Assembly: GCA_023251875.1 (NCBI GenBank)
Contig: JAHEXY010000003.1
Span: forward strand, 248,001-312,000
DNA length: 64,000 nucleotides
Source of the DNA: Bacteroidota bacterium
Lineage (GTDB): Bacteria; Bacteroidota; Bacteroidia; JAHEXY01
Reading direction: 5' to 3'
Shown: positions 27,322 to 36,068 of the stretch, one piece after another
Layout of the letters: each line of letters opens with the position of its first letter
Position numbering within the stretch: the stretch's first letter is position 1
The notes under the pieces: generated by a model
Database searches by the model: none
The model's input: only the letters and a program-made list of their open reading frames with translations
What the model was told of the DNA's origin: nothing
Position numbers and translations under genes: made by a program

Positions 27322-29616
27322 TTATTTGTTTTTAGTTTTTCTTTTGGCTTTCATTTGAAACATATTATCATACACAAACGAATTCATTAAATCAGTACGG
27401 TCTTTAGCATAAAAATATTTACCATCTGATAGCTCAACTTTTCCATCCGAAATATCTACCAAATAAGTATAATAAGCAGTTTGGTAATGTGGTTTTAAAA
27501 TATAGTATAAGGTAAAAGGCAATAAGGGAAAATATATTGCAGAAAGACAAACATAATACATGTTCTCATAGTTAAAATTATTCGACTTTCTAGCAGTAAG
27601 AACTCCCGTCCATAAAAAATGATTGGTGCCATACCTATCAATTATTGGAGTCATTTGAGCACTATCAGAATACACAACATCCGATTCAAGGTCTTCATTA
27701 ATTTTTGCCTGTTCGTCTATCCATTCATTTAAACTTGAAAAATCGTTGTATTTTTCCTCATCATTATCCGCAAAAGTTTTAGGATTTAATACATCAATAT
27801 CAAGATTTGCAATTTTTGCATTATCTGCTAATAATTCTGAAAAACTTAATTGACTATTGGCCGTACTGATGTATTGAATTTGGTCGTCTTTACGTTGGTC
27901 TATTTTTACGTAATAAGGATCAACTACCACAACTTTATCAATGCCTAATGCCTTGCCTTTTTTCTTTTCAATATTTTCCTGTTTTCTTTTCTCCGATTCT
28001 TGATCATCTGTTAATTCTTTTTCTTTTTCACGTTTTTCAGCATCACTTTTTTCAATCATATCATCAAATGCTGATTTAAATGCATGATCAGCAAATAAAT
28101 CAACAAAGACGTATGAAATAAACTTATCTTCCTTTTCTACTTTTTCAGTTGTTTTTTTCTTTTTTATTTTATCGTATTTGCTTTCGCTTTTTTTGTTTTG
28201 CAAACTATCTAGATTAGCAGATAACTCTTGTTTTAACTCGTCTTTTGCTTTTCTATTATAGTCATCTTGGCTTACATCATGCTTTACGATAAGATCTCTT
28301 AATAAATCACTAGTAATATCACTTATGTATTTATCATTAGGATATTTTTGTTGCGTTTTCCATGCATAATGAAGTGCAACACTATTGAGTTCTACACTAC
28401 TCAATTTGCTTAAGAGATGATACAATTGCTGTGAGCTGCCCTCTATTTTTTCATAGCCTTCATGCACATCCGAAAATAATCCTTCATTTTTATATTTGGT
28501 AAGTAAATACAAACCTTTCATCACATTTTTTTCGAGATAAATATTATTAGGATATTTTTTCAATAACAAATAAGAATTATAAATAGACTTTGCATACTGT
28601 TGATCTTGCGTATACATTCGACTTAATTCAAAGCGGGCTATTTCACGGGCATTATTAAATTCTGTTTCAGAAACAATAAACTTTTGCTTGCCATCATTTT
28701 TTAATTCTTCTATTTTATTTTGAATATTGTTTCTTCTACGCTTAACATTAGGATGGCTCGATTCGGAATCATCAGCATCATCTTCACCTTTTATTTCTTT
28801 TTCTTGATCTAAAAAATACGAATCAGGAAATTTCATATACGGTGTTTCAAAAAATGTTTTATCAAAAGCAACATCGTCAAAAGGAAGATCGGCATATTGC
28901 AATACATCAAAAACACCGTTTAATGTAGTAATGTCATAATTTGTTTTAAGGTATTCGTCAAGCCCTTGTTCGTCTGCTTCAAATTCCAATTCCTTTGAAT
29001 AGCCACTCATACTTAAAATCTTATCTTCCTTTGTATGCCATCTGTATTGATCTTTTCCATTTTCAATTTTATCTTTTTCAACATAGGCTTCTATTCCGTG
29101 TTTATTTTTATGATGTATAGATTCATGCGCAAGGATGTATGCAAGCTGTGCTTCATTTTCAAGTTGTGCAATTAAGCCCATTGTGACAAAAATTACTCCC
29201 CTATTAGTTGTATAGGCATTCACAATTGGCGATTTTACAACATAAAATTTTAGATCAGCTCTTAATTCAGGATCACTTTTTAAAAGTTCATCAGCAACTT
29301 TATTTACATAATTACCAACCGGATCGTTATACAATACCCTGCCACTTAAAATAAGTTGTTCAACATAATAATTGCTTTTTAATATGTATTGTTCTTTGGC
29401 TTTTCGCTCACTTTTTTTATCAATATCATGTAATTCGCTTTTATCTTCATCAAATTTATCTTGATAAAGCATTCTAAACTCTTGAGGAATAGTACCGGAA
29501 GAAACTACAGGAGTATAATTATCAAAATTGGTTTGTGCAAAATTTAAGAGAGGAAAACCTAAAATAAAAATCGGCAGCAATATTTTTTTGTATATTAATA
29601 TCATTTTCACGTTCAT
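27322..29616 (-). CDS. M48-family metalloprotease with long charged C-terminal extension
   Basis: 764 residues: signal peptide (about 1-28, FPLLNFAQ), then an M48 zinc-protease domain with H-E-S-I-H at 164-168 and the downstream E-F-E-A-D (211-215) whose first Glu is the third zinc ligand. NAYTTNRGVIFVTMGLIA before the active site is typical of BepA/Oma1-like members, which handle outer-membrane proteins. From about 310 come helical (TPR-like) repeats, a coiled, very charged segment (about 450-560), and a C-terminal hydrophobic patch (YYVCLSAIYFPLLPFTLYY). The extension is much longer than in simple M48 enzymes. The operon context suggests quality control of surface proteins. Confidence 0.88.
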   Translation of the reverse strand: MNVKMILIYKKILLPIFILGFPLLNFAQTNFDNYTPVVSSGTIPQEFRMLYQDKFDEDKSELHDIDKKSERKAKEQYILKSNYYVEQLILSGRVLYNDPVGNYVNKVADELLKSDPELRADLKFYVVKSPIVNAYTTNRGVIFVTMGLIAQLENEAQLAYILAHESIHHKNKHGIEAYVEKDKIENGKDQYRWHTKEDKILSMSGYSKELEFEADEQGLDEYLKTNYDITTLNGVFDVLQYADLPFDDVAFDKTFFETPYMKFPDSYFLDQEKEIKGEDDADDSESSHPNVKRRRNNIQNKIEELKNDGKQKFIVSETEFNNAREIARFELSRMYTQDQQYAKSIYNSYLLLKKYPNNIYLEKNVMKGLYLLTKYKNEGLFSDVHEGYEKIEGSSQQLYHLLSKLSSVELNSVALHYAWKTQQKYPNDKYISDITSDLLRDLIVKHDVSQDDYNRKAKDELKQELSANLDSLQNKKSESKYDKIKKKKTTEKVEKEDKFISYVFVDLFADHAFKSAFDDMIEKSDAEKREKEKELTDDQESEKRKQENIEKKKGKALGIDKVVVVDPYYVKIDQRKDDQIQYISTANSQLSFSELLADNAKIANLDIDVLNPKTFADNDEEKYNDFSSLNEWIDEQAKINEDLESDVVYSDSAQMTPIIDRYGTNHFLWTGVLTARKSNNFNYENMYYVCLSAIYFPLLPFTLYYILKPHYQTAYYTYLVDISDGKVELSDGKYFYAKDRTDLMNSFVYDNMFQMKAKRKTKNK

Positions 29617-29620
29617 ATTT

Positions 29621-30478
29621 TTACATATCTAAATATATGGGGGAACTTATAGCATTGTTAATTCCATCTAATTCGCTATAAGCATTATAATTATTATAAT
29701 AATCTAGATTATCCATTTCTAGAACATAACTATTATAATAACTACTATAATAGCTAAACAGAATAAAATCTTCATTTTCAGAAAAGGCATATTGCGAAGA
29801 AGAATAATCAAGCTCAGTGTATTCATTATACAAATAGCTAATACTAGAATACATAACTTCGTCATAATAGGTATCATAATAATAGAGATACGCATTATCT
29901 TTAGACCACTTTACATTTTCAAAATCACCATAACCATACGTATATTTTGAAGTTTTATAGGTATCATTTAAAACATAGCCTAAATAAGAATAAGAACCGC
30001 TGTTGATTACAAAAGCTAAATCGTTATTCGATGAAATATCAATGCTTGCAAATGTACCCGTAATAATAGGACTTGTATAAGGAATGGGCAATGCATCTCC
30101 ATAAAAGGTTACTTTATTATTATAAATAAAATAAAGGGTACTACCACTTTTAGACCAACGTAAACATTTTGCACCTTTATAAACCGATAGTTTGGCTACA
30201 AAGCCTCCATCCATATCAATAATTTCAGGTATGCCATCTTCATCTAAATACGCTATTCTATCTTTATCATGACTAAGTGCAATTTCGGATTTTGTCTTAC
30301 CATCACTTGTTAATTGCAAGCGCTCAACTACATCTGAATACATTTTATACACTTCATTATTGGCTATATAAACAATTACATCTTTATTCGCATTATTATC
30401 AGTATCTGTGGAATCGTCTTTTTTACAACCCCACAAAACACCTAGCATTAAAAATATAATAATGTATTTTTTATTCAT
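29621..30478 (-). CDS. Lipoprotein with TolB-like propeller repeats
   Basis: 285 residues; the lipoprotein signal ends at Cys18 (MLGVLWGC) followed by KKDDSTDTDNN. The body has WD/TolB-like units (HDKDRIAYLDEDG, RWSKSGSTLYFIY, KWSKDNAYLYYYD, SENEDFILFSYY), consistent with a five- to six-bladed propeller, and is strikingly Tyr-rich toward the end. Located 4 bp before the M48 protease start in the same operon. Probably a periplasm- or surface-facing lipoprotein with a binding role. Confidence 0.75.
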   Translation of the reverse strand: MNKKYIIIFLMLGVLWGCKKDDSTDTDNNANKDVIVYIANNEVYKMYSDVVERLQLTSDGKTKSEIALSHDKDRIAYLDEDGIPEIIDMDGGFVAKLSVYKGAKCLRWSKSGSTLYFIYNNKVTFYGDALPIPYTSPIITGTFASIDISSNNDLAFVINSGSYSYLGYVLNDTYKTSKYTYGYGDFENVKWSKDNAYLYYYDTYYDEVMYSSISYLYNEYTELDYSSSQYAFSENEDFILFSYYSSYYNSYVLEMDNLDYYNNYNAYSELDGINNAISSPIYLDM

Positions 30479-30501
30479 TTTTTATAAAGTATTAAGGCTT
30501 A

Positions 30502-31314
30502 TTAAAACTTAATGGCTAAGCCACTTTGTAAAATTGATTTGCTTAAGCCAGCTTCTGCATATATTCCAATATTGGGAGTAAAATAATATCTTAAACCAAG
30601 GGTTACTTCAAATCCTAAAGGAATAGGAGAACTAATCGTTTCGCTGTAAACGTAATCAGGATCATTACTATAATAATTAAATGTGGCCTTATTATAACCA
30701 ATACCAAGTCCCATATAGGGATCAAGATGTTGAGAAGTTAAAAAGTGTACATTTAATCTTGCATTGATGTTAAGCGCTGAATACTTTAAACCTTCAGTAT
30801 ATGAATACGCAACTTCTTTATAATCATAAACAATATATCCGTAATCATCTACTGTTGCTATTTCTTCATAATCAGTATAATTATTTTCCCAACTCCAATT
30901 TGTACATACATAACCAATGCTTACTCCCATACTAATATTATCTGATAAGCCATATTCGGCTTTAAAATGAAAGGGACCATAACCTGTAACTTTATATCCA
31001 TCTTCATAAGAAAAGGACGAACTCCACATTACTTTAGTCAAATTAGGGAATCCACATCCTAATGTAAGTGTTGTAGTTCCTTGTGAATAGCAATTTCTAC
31101 CTCTTCTACCCCTGCCTTTTGAACTCCTTCTTTTTTTCTGAAGTTCTTCAGTATTTAATAAAGAGTAATTATTGAGTGTTTTTAAATTGTGTGAAAATGA
31201 GAAGCCTGAAGTAGAATTAAATTCTTGATTGATAAAATTAGAAGCTTTTGAATCACTAATTAAAAATTGTAATAAAAATGTGAAGATCGTTAATTTGATA
31301 AATTTACTTGTCAT
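30502..31314 (-). CDS. Outer-membrane beta-barrel protein (OmpA/porin-like fold), first gene of the envelope operon
   Basis: 270 residues with a signal peptide (about 1-24, ending SKAS). After a basic linker (KKRRSSKGRGRRGRN, about 61-75) the protein reads as an eight-stranded barrel (TTLTLGCGFPNL, FKAEYGLSDNISMGVSIGYV, LDPYMGLGIGYNKATF, FEVTLGLRYYFTPNIGIYAE) with terminal LAIKF. The Arg/Lys-rich linker between signal and barrel is unusual for an exported protein. First gene of the minus-strand operon, with a candidate -7 box about 100 bp upstream. Confidence 0.78.
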   Translation of the reverse strand: MTSKFIKLTIFTFLLQFLISDSKASNFINQEFNSTSGFSFSHNLKTLNNYSLLNTEELQKKRRSSKGRGRRGRNCYSQGTTTLTLGCGFPNLTKVMWSSSFSYEDGYKVTGYGPFHFKAEYGLSDNISMGVSIGYVCTNWSWENNYTDYEEIATVDDYGYIVYDYKEVAYSYTEGLKYSALNINARLNVHFLTSQHLDPYMGLGIGYNKATFNYYSNDPDYVYSETISSPIPLGFEVTLGLRYYFTPNIGIYAEAGLSKSILQSGLAIKF

Positions 31315-31604
31315 AGTTTTAGTATTTAATTATTTGTGTGTGTAATAAATTAGTTTGTAAATACGTAACCACCTTTATCTTTTTTGATGCTAAGGAATAT
31401 TTTGTTTAAACTTGCTGCAAACATAAAAGACTCTTGAAATCACCTTTAAACATAATTTGTTATTTAACTTGAGCCTAAGGAATCTTTTAAGTTTAAATCA
31501 AACAAGTACATTTTATAGGAAGAACTTAATTCTTAAACGAGGTTTTTTTATCAAAAAAACACATAAAACAATGACATACAATTAAATAAAAAACATAAAA
31601 CAGC
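31315..31604. other. 290 bp divergent intergenic region
   Basis: Separates the envelope operon (minus) from the LOG-family gene (plus) and must carry both promoters. The minus-strand candidate -7 box is listed separately. An 86-codon minus-strand frame at 31526-31786 lies mostly opposite the LOG gene and is not a credible gene. I see no repeat of the families described elsewhere. Confidence 0.5.
31418..31425 (-). promoter_or_regulatory. Candidate -7 box of the envelope operon
   Basis: On the minus strand the bases read TATGTTTG, a match to TANNTTTG, about 104 bp upstream of the first start codon of the operon (31314). The -33 region is only partly like TTTG. This would give a 5' leader of roughly 95-100 nt. 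Confidence 0.4.
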
Positions 31605-32357
31605 ATGAATAATAAGCTTTCTAAAGGTGAAAAAAACTTTTTACAAGGTCCGAGATCAAGGGTAAAAGAGCTTTTTTTTGTAATAAAGGTGATGATTGAG
31701 TTTATTAAAGGTTTTAGGGCATTGCATTTTGTTGGCCCTTGCATTACGGTTTTTGGCTCTGCTCGTTTTAAAGAAGACCATCCCATGTATAAAGGCGCCC
31801 GAGAAACGGGAAAACAACTAGCTGAATTAGGTTTTACAGTTATGACAGGGGGTGGGCCGGGAATTATGGAAGCTGCAAACCGAGGAGCAAAGGATATTAA
31901 AGGTAGGTCTGTAGGCTGTAATATTATTTTACCGATGGAACAACATCCTAATCCCTATTTAGATCATTTTGTAGATATCCGCTACTTTTTTGTTCGAAAA
32001 GTGTTATTATCTAAATATTCTTATGGGTTTATTGTATTTCCGGGAGGTATGGGAACCTTAGATGAATTTTTTGAGGCCCTCACACTTATTCAAACCGGTA
32101 TGGTAAATAAATTCCCGGTTGTTTTAGTGGGCACACAGTTTTATGAACACCTATATAAACATGTACAAACCATGGCAAAAGAAGGAACTATTGACGAAGA
32201 TGATATAGATTTATTTTTATTTACCGATTCAATTAATGATGCCATTAATCATGTGGAAAAATATGCAACCCAACGCTTTGGTTTAAAACTTACTAAGCCA
32301 ATGCATCCTTCTGTATTACTGGGAGAAAAAATAAAATCTTCAAATTTTAAAAAATAA
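31605..32357 (+). CDS. LOG/TIGR00730-family Rossmann-fold protein (cytokinin riboside phosphoribohydrolase-like)
   Basis: 250 residues with the two signature loops of the LOG family: G-G-G-P-G at 82-86 followed by IMEAANRGA, and P-G-G-M-G-T-L-D-E at 146-154. Characterised members remove the ribose phosphate from N6-substituted AMP or hydrolyse purine monophosphates. The N-terminal extension of about 45 residues before the Rossmann core (ITVFGSARF) is usual for the larger bacterial form. Cytosolic, monocistronic as far as visible. The in vivo substrate in Bacteroidota is not known. Confidence 0.88.
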   Translation: MNNKLSKGEKNFLQGPRSRVKELFFVIKVMIEFIKGFRALHFVGPCITVFGSARFKEDHPMYKGARETGKQLAELGFTVMTGGGPGIMEAANRGAKDIKGRSVGCNIILPMEQHPNPYLDHFVDIRYFFVRKVLLSKYSYGFIVFPGGMGTLDEFFEALTLIQTGMVNKFPVVLVGTQFYEHLYKHVQTMAKEGTIDEDDIDLFLFTDSINDAINHVEKYATQRFGLKLTKPMHPSVLLGEKIKSSNFKK

Positions 32358-32457
32358 GAATCTATCTTCTTAAAATCGTAACCAAAAGTTAATGTATACG
32401 TATTAATCCATAAAGACACACACACAAGAATTTGTATATTTAAGGCTTACAATTTTT

Positions 32458-32551
32458 ATATGTATATAATTTGTTTCTTAGTAGTCATATGGAATACGTC
32501 ATATTATATTCATTCGTGTTTGCGCACAGGTTCGGAGCATGACTATTTCAT
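32458..32551 (+). repeat. R2 repeat whose right end forms a start codon
   Basis: Matches the tandem copies at 13.7-13.9 kb: ATATGTATATAATTTG, TCATATGGAATACGTCAT, then GACTATTTCATG. The last bases provide the ATG (32550) of the downstream DUF5686 gene. Its small hairpin near the right end is degenerate here. A longer in-frame start at 32460 would translate the repeat and is rejected. Confidence 0.82.
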
Positions 32552-35024
32552 GGGTAAATTTACATTTCTTTCATATATATTATTTTTTTTCATTTTATTA
32601 GAGTTGGCGTGCTTTAGTACGGCCTATTCTCAAACAAAAGTATATGGAAAAATAATTGATGTCGAAACAAAAGAAACACTTCCATTTGTAAATGTTGTGT
32701 TTGATAAAAACGACATGGGAGTTGCTTCTGATATTGATGGCAATTATAGTATATCAACCTCTTCACATGTAGATTCAATAAGAGCCTTTTTTCTTGGTTA
32801 TGATGCTAAAGTAGTTTCGGTAAAACCCGGAACCATCCAAAAAATTGATTTTGTTTTAAGTCCTTCAAAAATAAGTCTTGCAACAGTAGTGATTTCTGCT
32901 TCAGCAGAAGATCCAGCTGTACTTTTATTCAAAAGAATTGTAGACAATAAATACCATAACAATAGAGAAAAATTTACTGCTTATGAATACGAAGCCTATA
33001 CTAAATTAGAATTTGATATTACCAACATTAATGACCGTATTCAAAAACAAAAAGCATTAAAATCAGTCAATTTTATTTTTGATCATATGGATACTACTGT
33101 AAATGGAGAAATCTATTTACCTACTTTTTTTTCAGAAACGCTATCCGATTTCTATTACAGAAAGAATATAAAAGCACAAAAAGAAGTTATTAAAGCAAGC
33201 AGAATTTCTGGTACTGAAAATAAAAGCATCTCTCAATTTACCGGAGAAATGTACCAGTACACCAATATTTACGATAATTATATCAGTATTTTTTATAAAC
33301 CTTTTGTAAGCCCCATTTCAGATAATGGTCTTCGCTTTTATAAATACACCATTACTGATACAGCTTTAATCAATAACAACTGGTGCTATAAATTAGAATT
33401 TGCGCCCAAGCGTAAACAGGAGCTTACTTTTAGTGGCAATTTATGGGTTGAACAAAATACTTATGCCGTTACAGAAATTAACATGGATGTTGCTGAAGAC
33501 GCAAACTTAAATTACATAAAAAGCTTCAACATTTACGAAGAATTTCAGCATATCGATACCAATTGGGTTTTAACCAAAGATCGTTTAACCATCGATTTTG
33601 CTTTAACCGACAATACAATAGGATGTATCGGGAGAAAAACAAGTACTTACAAAAACTTTATTCTTAATAAACCAAGAGATGATAAATTTTATATTAACAG
33701 TAATAACCTAATTGTTCAAGATAGTGCCAACCATAAATCAGAAGCTTATTGGGAAAATGCAAGGCATGAAAAACTGACTACAAGTGAAAATGCGGTATAT
33801 GCCATGATTGACACGCTTCAAAAAGTACCTGCAGTAAAAACATGGACAAAAATTGCAAGCCTTTTATCGAATGGTTATCAAGTGTTAGGCCCCATAGAAA
33901 TTGGACCTTATTATACTTTTTATAGCTTTAATGCCATAGAAGGCAATCGGTTTAGATTTGGCGGAAGAACAAGTAATAAATTTAGTACCCGACTTGCACT
34001 TAGTGCCTATGGCGCCTATGGATTATTAGATCAAAAAATGAAATATGGGGGAGGGATATTTTATTTTATCACTAAAAAACCAAGAACATCTGTACTACTC
34101 GATTATAAATTTGATGTTGAACAATTGGGTGAAAGCCCTAATGCATTTAGGCATGATGATATATTGAGTTCAATTGCAAGAAGAGCTCCCTTATCAAAAC
34201 TTACAAGCGTTGAACAATATAAAGCTGCATTTGAACGAGAATGGCTACCGGGTGTTTCGAGCCGCATTAGTTTTATTCATAGAAACATGTTTCCAATTGG
34301 CGAAATAAAATACAATTATGATAAGCCTGATGGCATTCTTTCATCATTGGATCATATTACTACTTCTGAATTTAATCTCTTTACCCGTATTGCTTATGGC
34401 GAAAGATTTATTGATGGAGAGTTTGAAAGAACCAGTTTGGGTACAAAAAACCCTATTTTTCAAATCTCTTATTCATTCGGGATAAAAAATTTATGGAATA
34501 GTGATTACCAATTTCATAAAGTTACCTTAGATATTAATCAATGGGTAAATGTGGGTTCCATTGGTTGGGTAAAATACATTATAACTGCCGGGAAAATATT
34601 TGGAACACTTCCCTTTCCATTACTCGAACTACATCATGGAAACGAAACATACGCATACGATCTTTTTTCATACAACCTTATGAATTATTATGAATTTGTA
34701 AGCGATGAATATGTGGGATTAAATTTAACCCACCATTTTGACGGTTTTTTCTTTAATAAAGTTCCTTTTTTTAGAAAATTAAAATGGAGAGAAATTGTAT
34801 CGGGTAATGCAGTTTGGGGCAAGGTTTCACAAGCTAACCAAGATGTCATGATATTTCCATCCACATTACACACTTTTGGCAATTTGCCTTATGCTGAAGC
34901 AGGAGTAGGCATTGAAAATATTTTTAAAATAATTCGTGTTGATGCTCTTTGGCGCTTAACCTATCTTGATCATCCGGATATTGCCAAATGGGGAATAAGA
35001 GTAATGCTTAATTTTACATTTTAA
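32550..35024 (+). CDS. Carboxypeptidase-regulatory-like domain plus DUF5686 outer-membrane protein
   Basis: About 824 residues from ATG 32550. The signal peptide is 1-28 (GKFTFLSYILFFF, ending STAYSQ). A CarboxypepD_reg-like beta-sandwich follows (about 30-115: KVYGKIIDVETKETLPFVNV, SDIDGNYSI), then the DUF5686 region with a C-terminal beta-barrel ending IRVMLNFTF. This layout is typical of a Bacteroidota outer-membrane family of unknown function related in plan to TonB receptors but without a plug. An upstream ATG at 32460 adds 30 residues that are merely translated R2 repeat. Confidence 0.88.
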   Translation: MGKFTFLSYILFFFILLELACFSTAYSQTKVYGKIIDVETKETLPFVNVVFDKNDMGVASDIDGNYSISTSSHVDSIRAFFLGYDAKVVSVKPGTIQKIDFVLSPSKISLATVVISASAEDPAVLLFKRIVDNKYHNNREKFTAYEYEAYTKLEFDITNINDRIQKQKALKSVNFIFDHMDTTVNGEIYLPTFFSETLSDFYYRKNIKAQKEVIKASRISGTENKSISQFTGEMYQYTNIYDNYISIFYKPFVSPISDNGLRFYKYTITDTALINNNWCYKLEFAPKRKQELTFSGNLWVEQNTYAVTEINMDVAEDANLNYIKSFNIYEEFQHIDTNWVLTKDRLTIDFALTDNTIGCIGRKTSTYKNFILNKPRDDKFYINSNNLIVQDSANHKSEAYWENARHEKLTTSENAVYAMIDTLQKVPAVKTWTKIASLLSNGYQVLGPIEIGPYYTFYSFNAIEGNRFRFGGRTSNKFSTRLALSAYGAYGLLDQKMKYGGGIFYFITKKPRTSVLLDYKFDVEQLGESPNAFRHDDILSSIARRAPLSKLTSVEQYKAAFEREWLPGVSSRISFIHRNMFPIGEIKYNYDKPDGILSSLDHITTSEFNLFTRIAYGERFIDGEFERTSLGTKNPIFQISYSFGIKNLWNSDYQFHKVTLDINQWVNVGSIGWVKYIITAGKIFGTLPFPLLELHHGNETYAYDLFSYNLMNYYEFVSDEYVGLNLTHHFDGFFFNKVPFFRKLKWREIVSGNAVWGKVSQANQDVMIFPSTLHTFGNLPYAEAGVGIENIFKIIRVDALWRLTYLDHPDIAKWGIRVMLNFTF

Positions 35025-35034
35025 AAATTTTACT

Positions 35035-35850
35035 TTGATAAAGTCTATCGTATTAATTGGTTCGGGAAATGTAGCAACGCATTTGGGTATTGCATTAAAA
35101 AAAGTAGGATGTAAGATCGATCAAGTATATAGCCCTAATAAAGAACATGCTGCTATTTTGGCTAAAAAATTAAAAACAAAATCTTGTAGCACTATTGAAT
35201 CAATTAATCAAGAGGCAGATTTATATATAATGGCTGTAAAAGATGATGCAATTACAGAATTGACTCAACATCTAAAATTACAGACCTCACCCCAGCCCTC
35301 CCGAAAAGTCGGGACAAGTACTCCAAAGGAGAGGGGAAAAATTATTGTACATACTTCAGGTAGTGCTTCTATGGAAGTATTAAAAAATGTTTCAAAAAAT
35401 ATTGGTGTTTTTTATCCACTACAAACATTTTCAAAAGACATTAAAGTAGAAATTAATCAAGTCCCATTCTGTATTGAAGCCAATAATAAAGCAACTGAGA
35501 AATTATTAATACAATTGGCAAAAACTATTTCATACAATGTAAATATTGTAAGTTCTGAACAACGTAAAACCATTCATGTTGCAGCAGTTTTTGCCTGTAA
35601 TTTCAGTAATCATTTATTTAGTATTTCCGAAAAAATATTGAACGATAATAAAATATCATTCGATATTTTAAAACCCCTTATTTACGAAACTATTTATAAA
35701 ATAGAAAAGCACTCCCCTACTCAAGTACAAACAGGGCCGGCCAAACGAAAAGACAAAAAAACCATTCAAGCTCATTTAGAGTTTTTGAAAACTTATCCTG
35801 AGTTTAGGAAAATTTATAGGGAATTGAGTGAGAGTATTGAAAAGGCTTAA
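35035..35850 (+). CDS. Rossmann-fold DUF2520 protein carrying an in-frame repeat insertion
   Basis: The start TTG at 35035 gives (M)IKSIVLIGSGNVATHLG, the dinucleotide-binding G-S-G-N-V-A-T of DUF2520 (F420/NADP-oxidoreductase-like) proteins. It ends with the family helical domain (HVAAVFACNFSNHLF, LIYETIYK, TGPAKRKD). Residues about 84-101 (TSPQPSRKVGTSTPKERG), between the helix ending LTQHLKLQ and the strand KIIVHTSGS, are encoded by an R1 repeat and are absent from the family as I know it. The insertion keeps the frame and falls in a loop, so the enzyme may still fold. It follows the DUF5686 gene by 10 bp. Confidence 0.85.
   Translation: MIKSIVLIGSGNVATHLGIALKKVGCKIDQVYSPNKEHAAILAKKLKTKSCSTIESINQEADLYIMAVKDDAITELTQHLKLQTSPQPSRKVGTSTPKERGKIIVHTSGSASMEVLKNVSKNIGVFYPLQTFSKDIKVEINQVPFCIEANNKATEKLLIQLAKTISYNVNIVSSEQRKTIHVAAVFACNFSNHLFSISEKILNDNKISFDILKPLIYETIYKIEKHSPTQVQTGPAKRKDKKTIQAHLEFLKTYPEFRKIYRELSESIEKA
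35281..35340. repeat. R1 repeat inserted inside a coding region
   Basis: Reads ACCTCACCCCAGCCCTCC, then a small TCCCGA-AAAG-TCGGGA palindrome, then CTCCAAAGGAGAGGGG. It has the CCTCACCCC and GGAGAGGGG ends of R1 copies elsewhere. It sits inside the DUF2520 gene, contributes about 18 codons and leaves the frame open. Confidence 0.85.
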
Positions 35851-36068
35851 TATACCTTTATTCATCCTGTTAATTTATTGCTAAACCTCTACGAGGTAAA
35901 AATACAAATGTTTCATTTTTTCTACAATAATGTATGCCCTACGGGCAAGCTATCAGAAATACGCCATAGTCGTTACAGTATTGATTGTAAAAAAAGCATT
36001 AAAAATAAATACATACCGCGTAGCGGTTAAAAATGAAACGTTAACATTTCAATTTTATAAAAATTCAA
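35851..36068. repeat. REP-like hairpin cluster between two genes
   Basis: No gene. Three 5 bp stem, 3 nt loop hairpins: ACCTC-TAC-GAGGT (35885-35897), TGCCC-TAC-GGGCA (35935-35947), ACCGC-GTA-GCGGT (36015-36027). An outer inverted repeat AATGTTTCATTTTT (35907-35920) with AAAAATGAAACGTT (36029-36042) encloses the last two. Same hairpin design as the blocks around the transposase, but different stems. Confidence 0.75.

Noticed and set aside
31526-31786. 86-codon minus-strand frame
   Set aside because: Mostly opposite the well supported LOG-family gene, with Phe-rich composition typical of an antisense AT-rich frame.
35035-35850. DUF2520 gene as a pseudogene
   Set aside because: The R1 insertion keeps the reading frame and both flanking domains are intact, so it is annotated as a coding gene with an insert.
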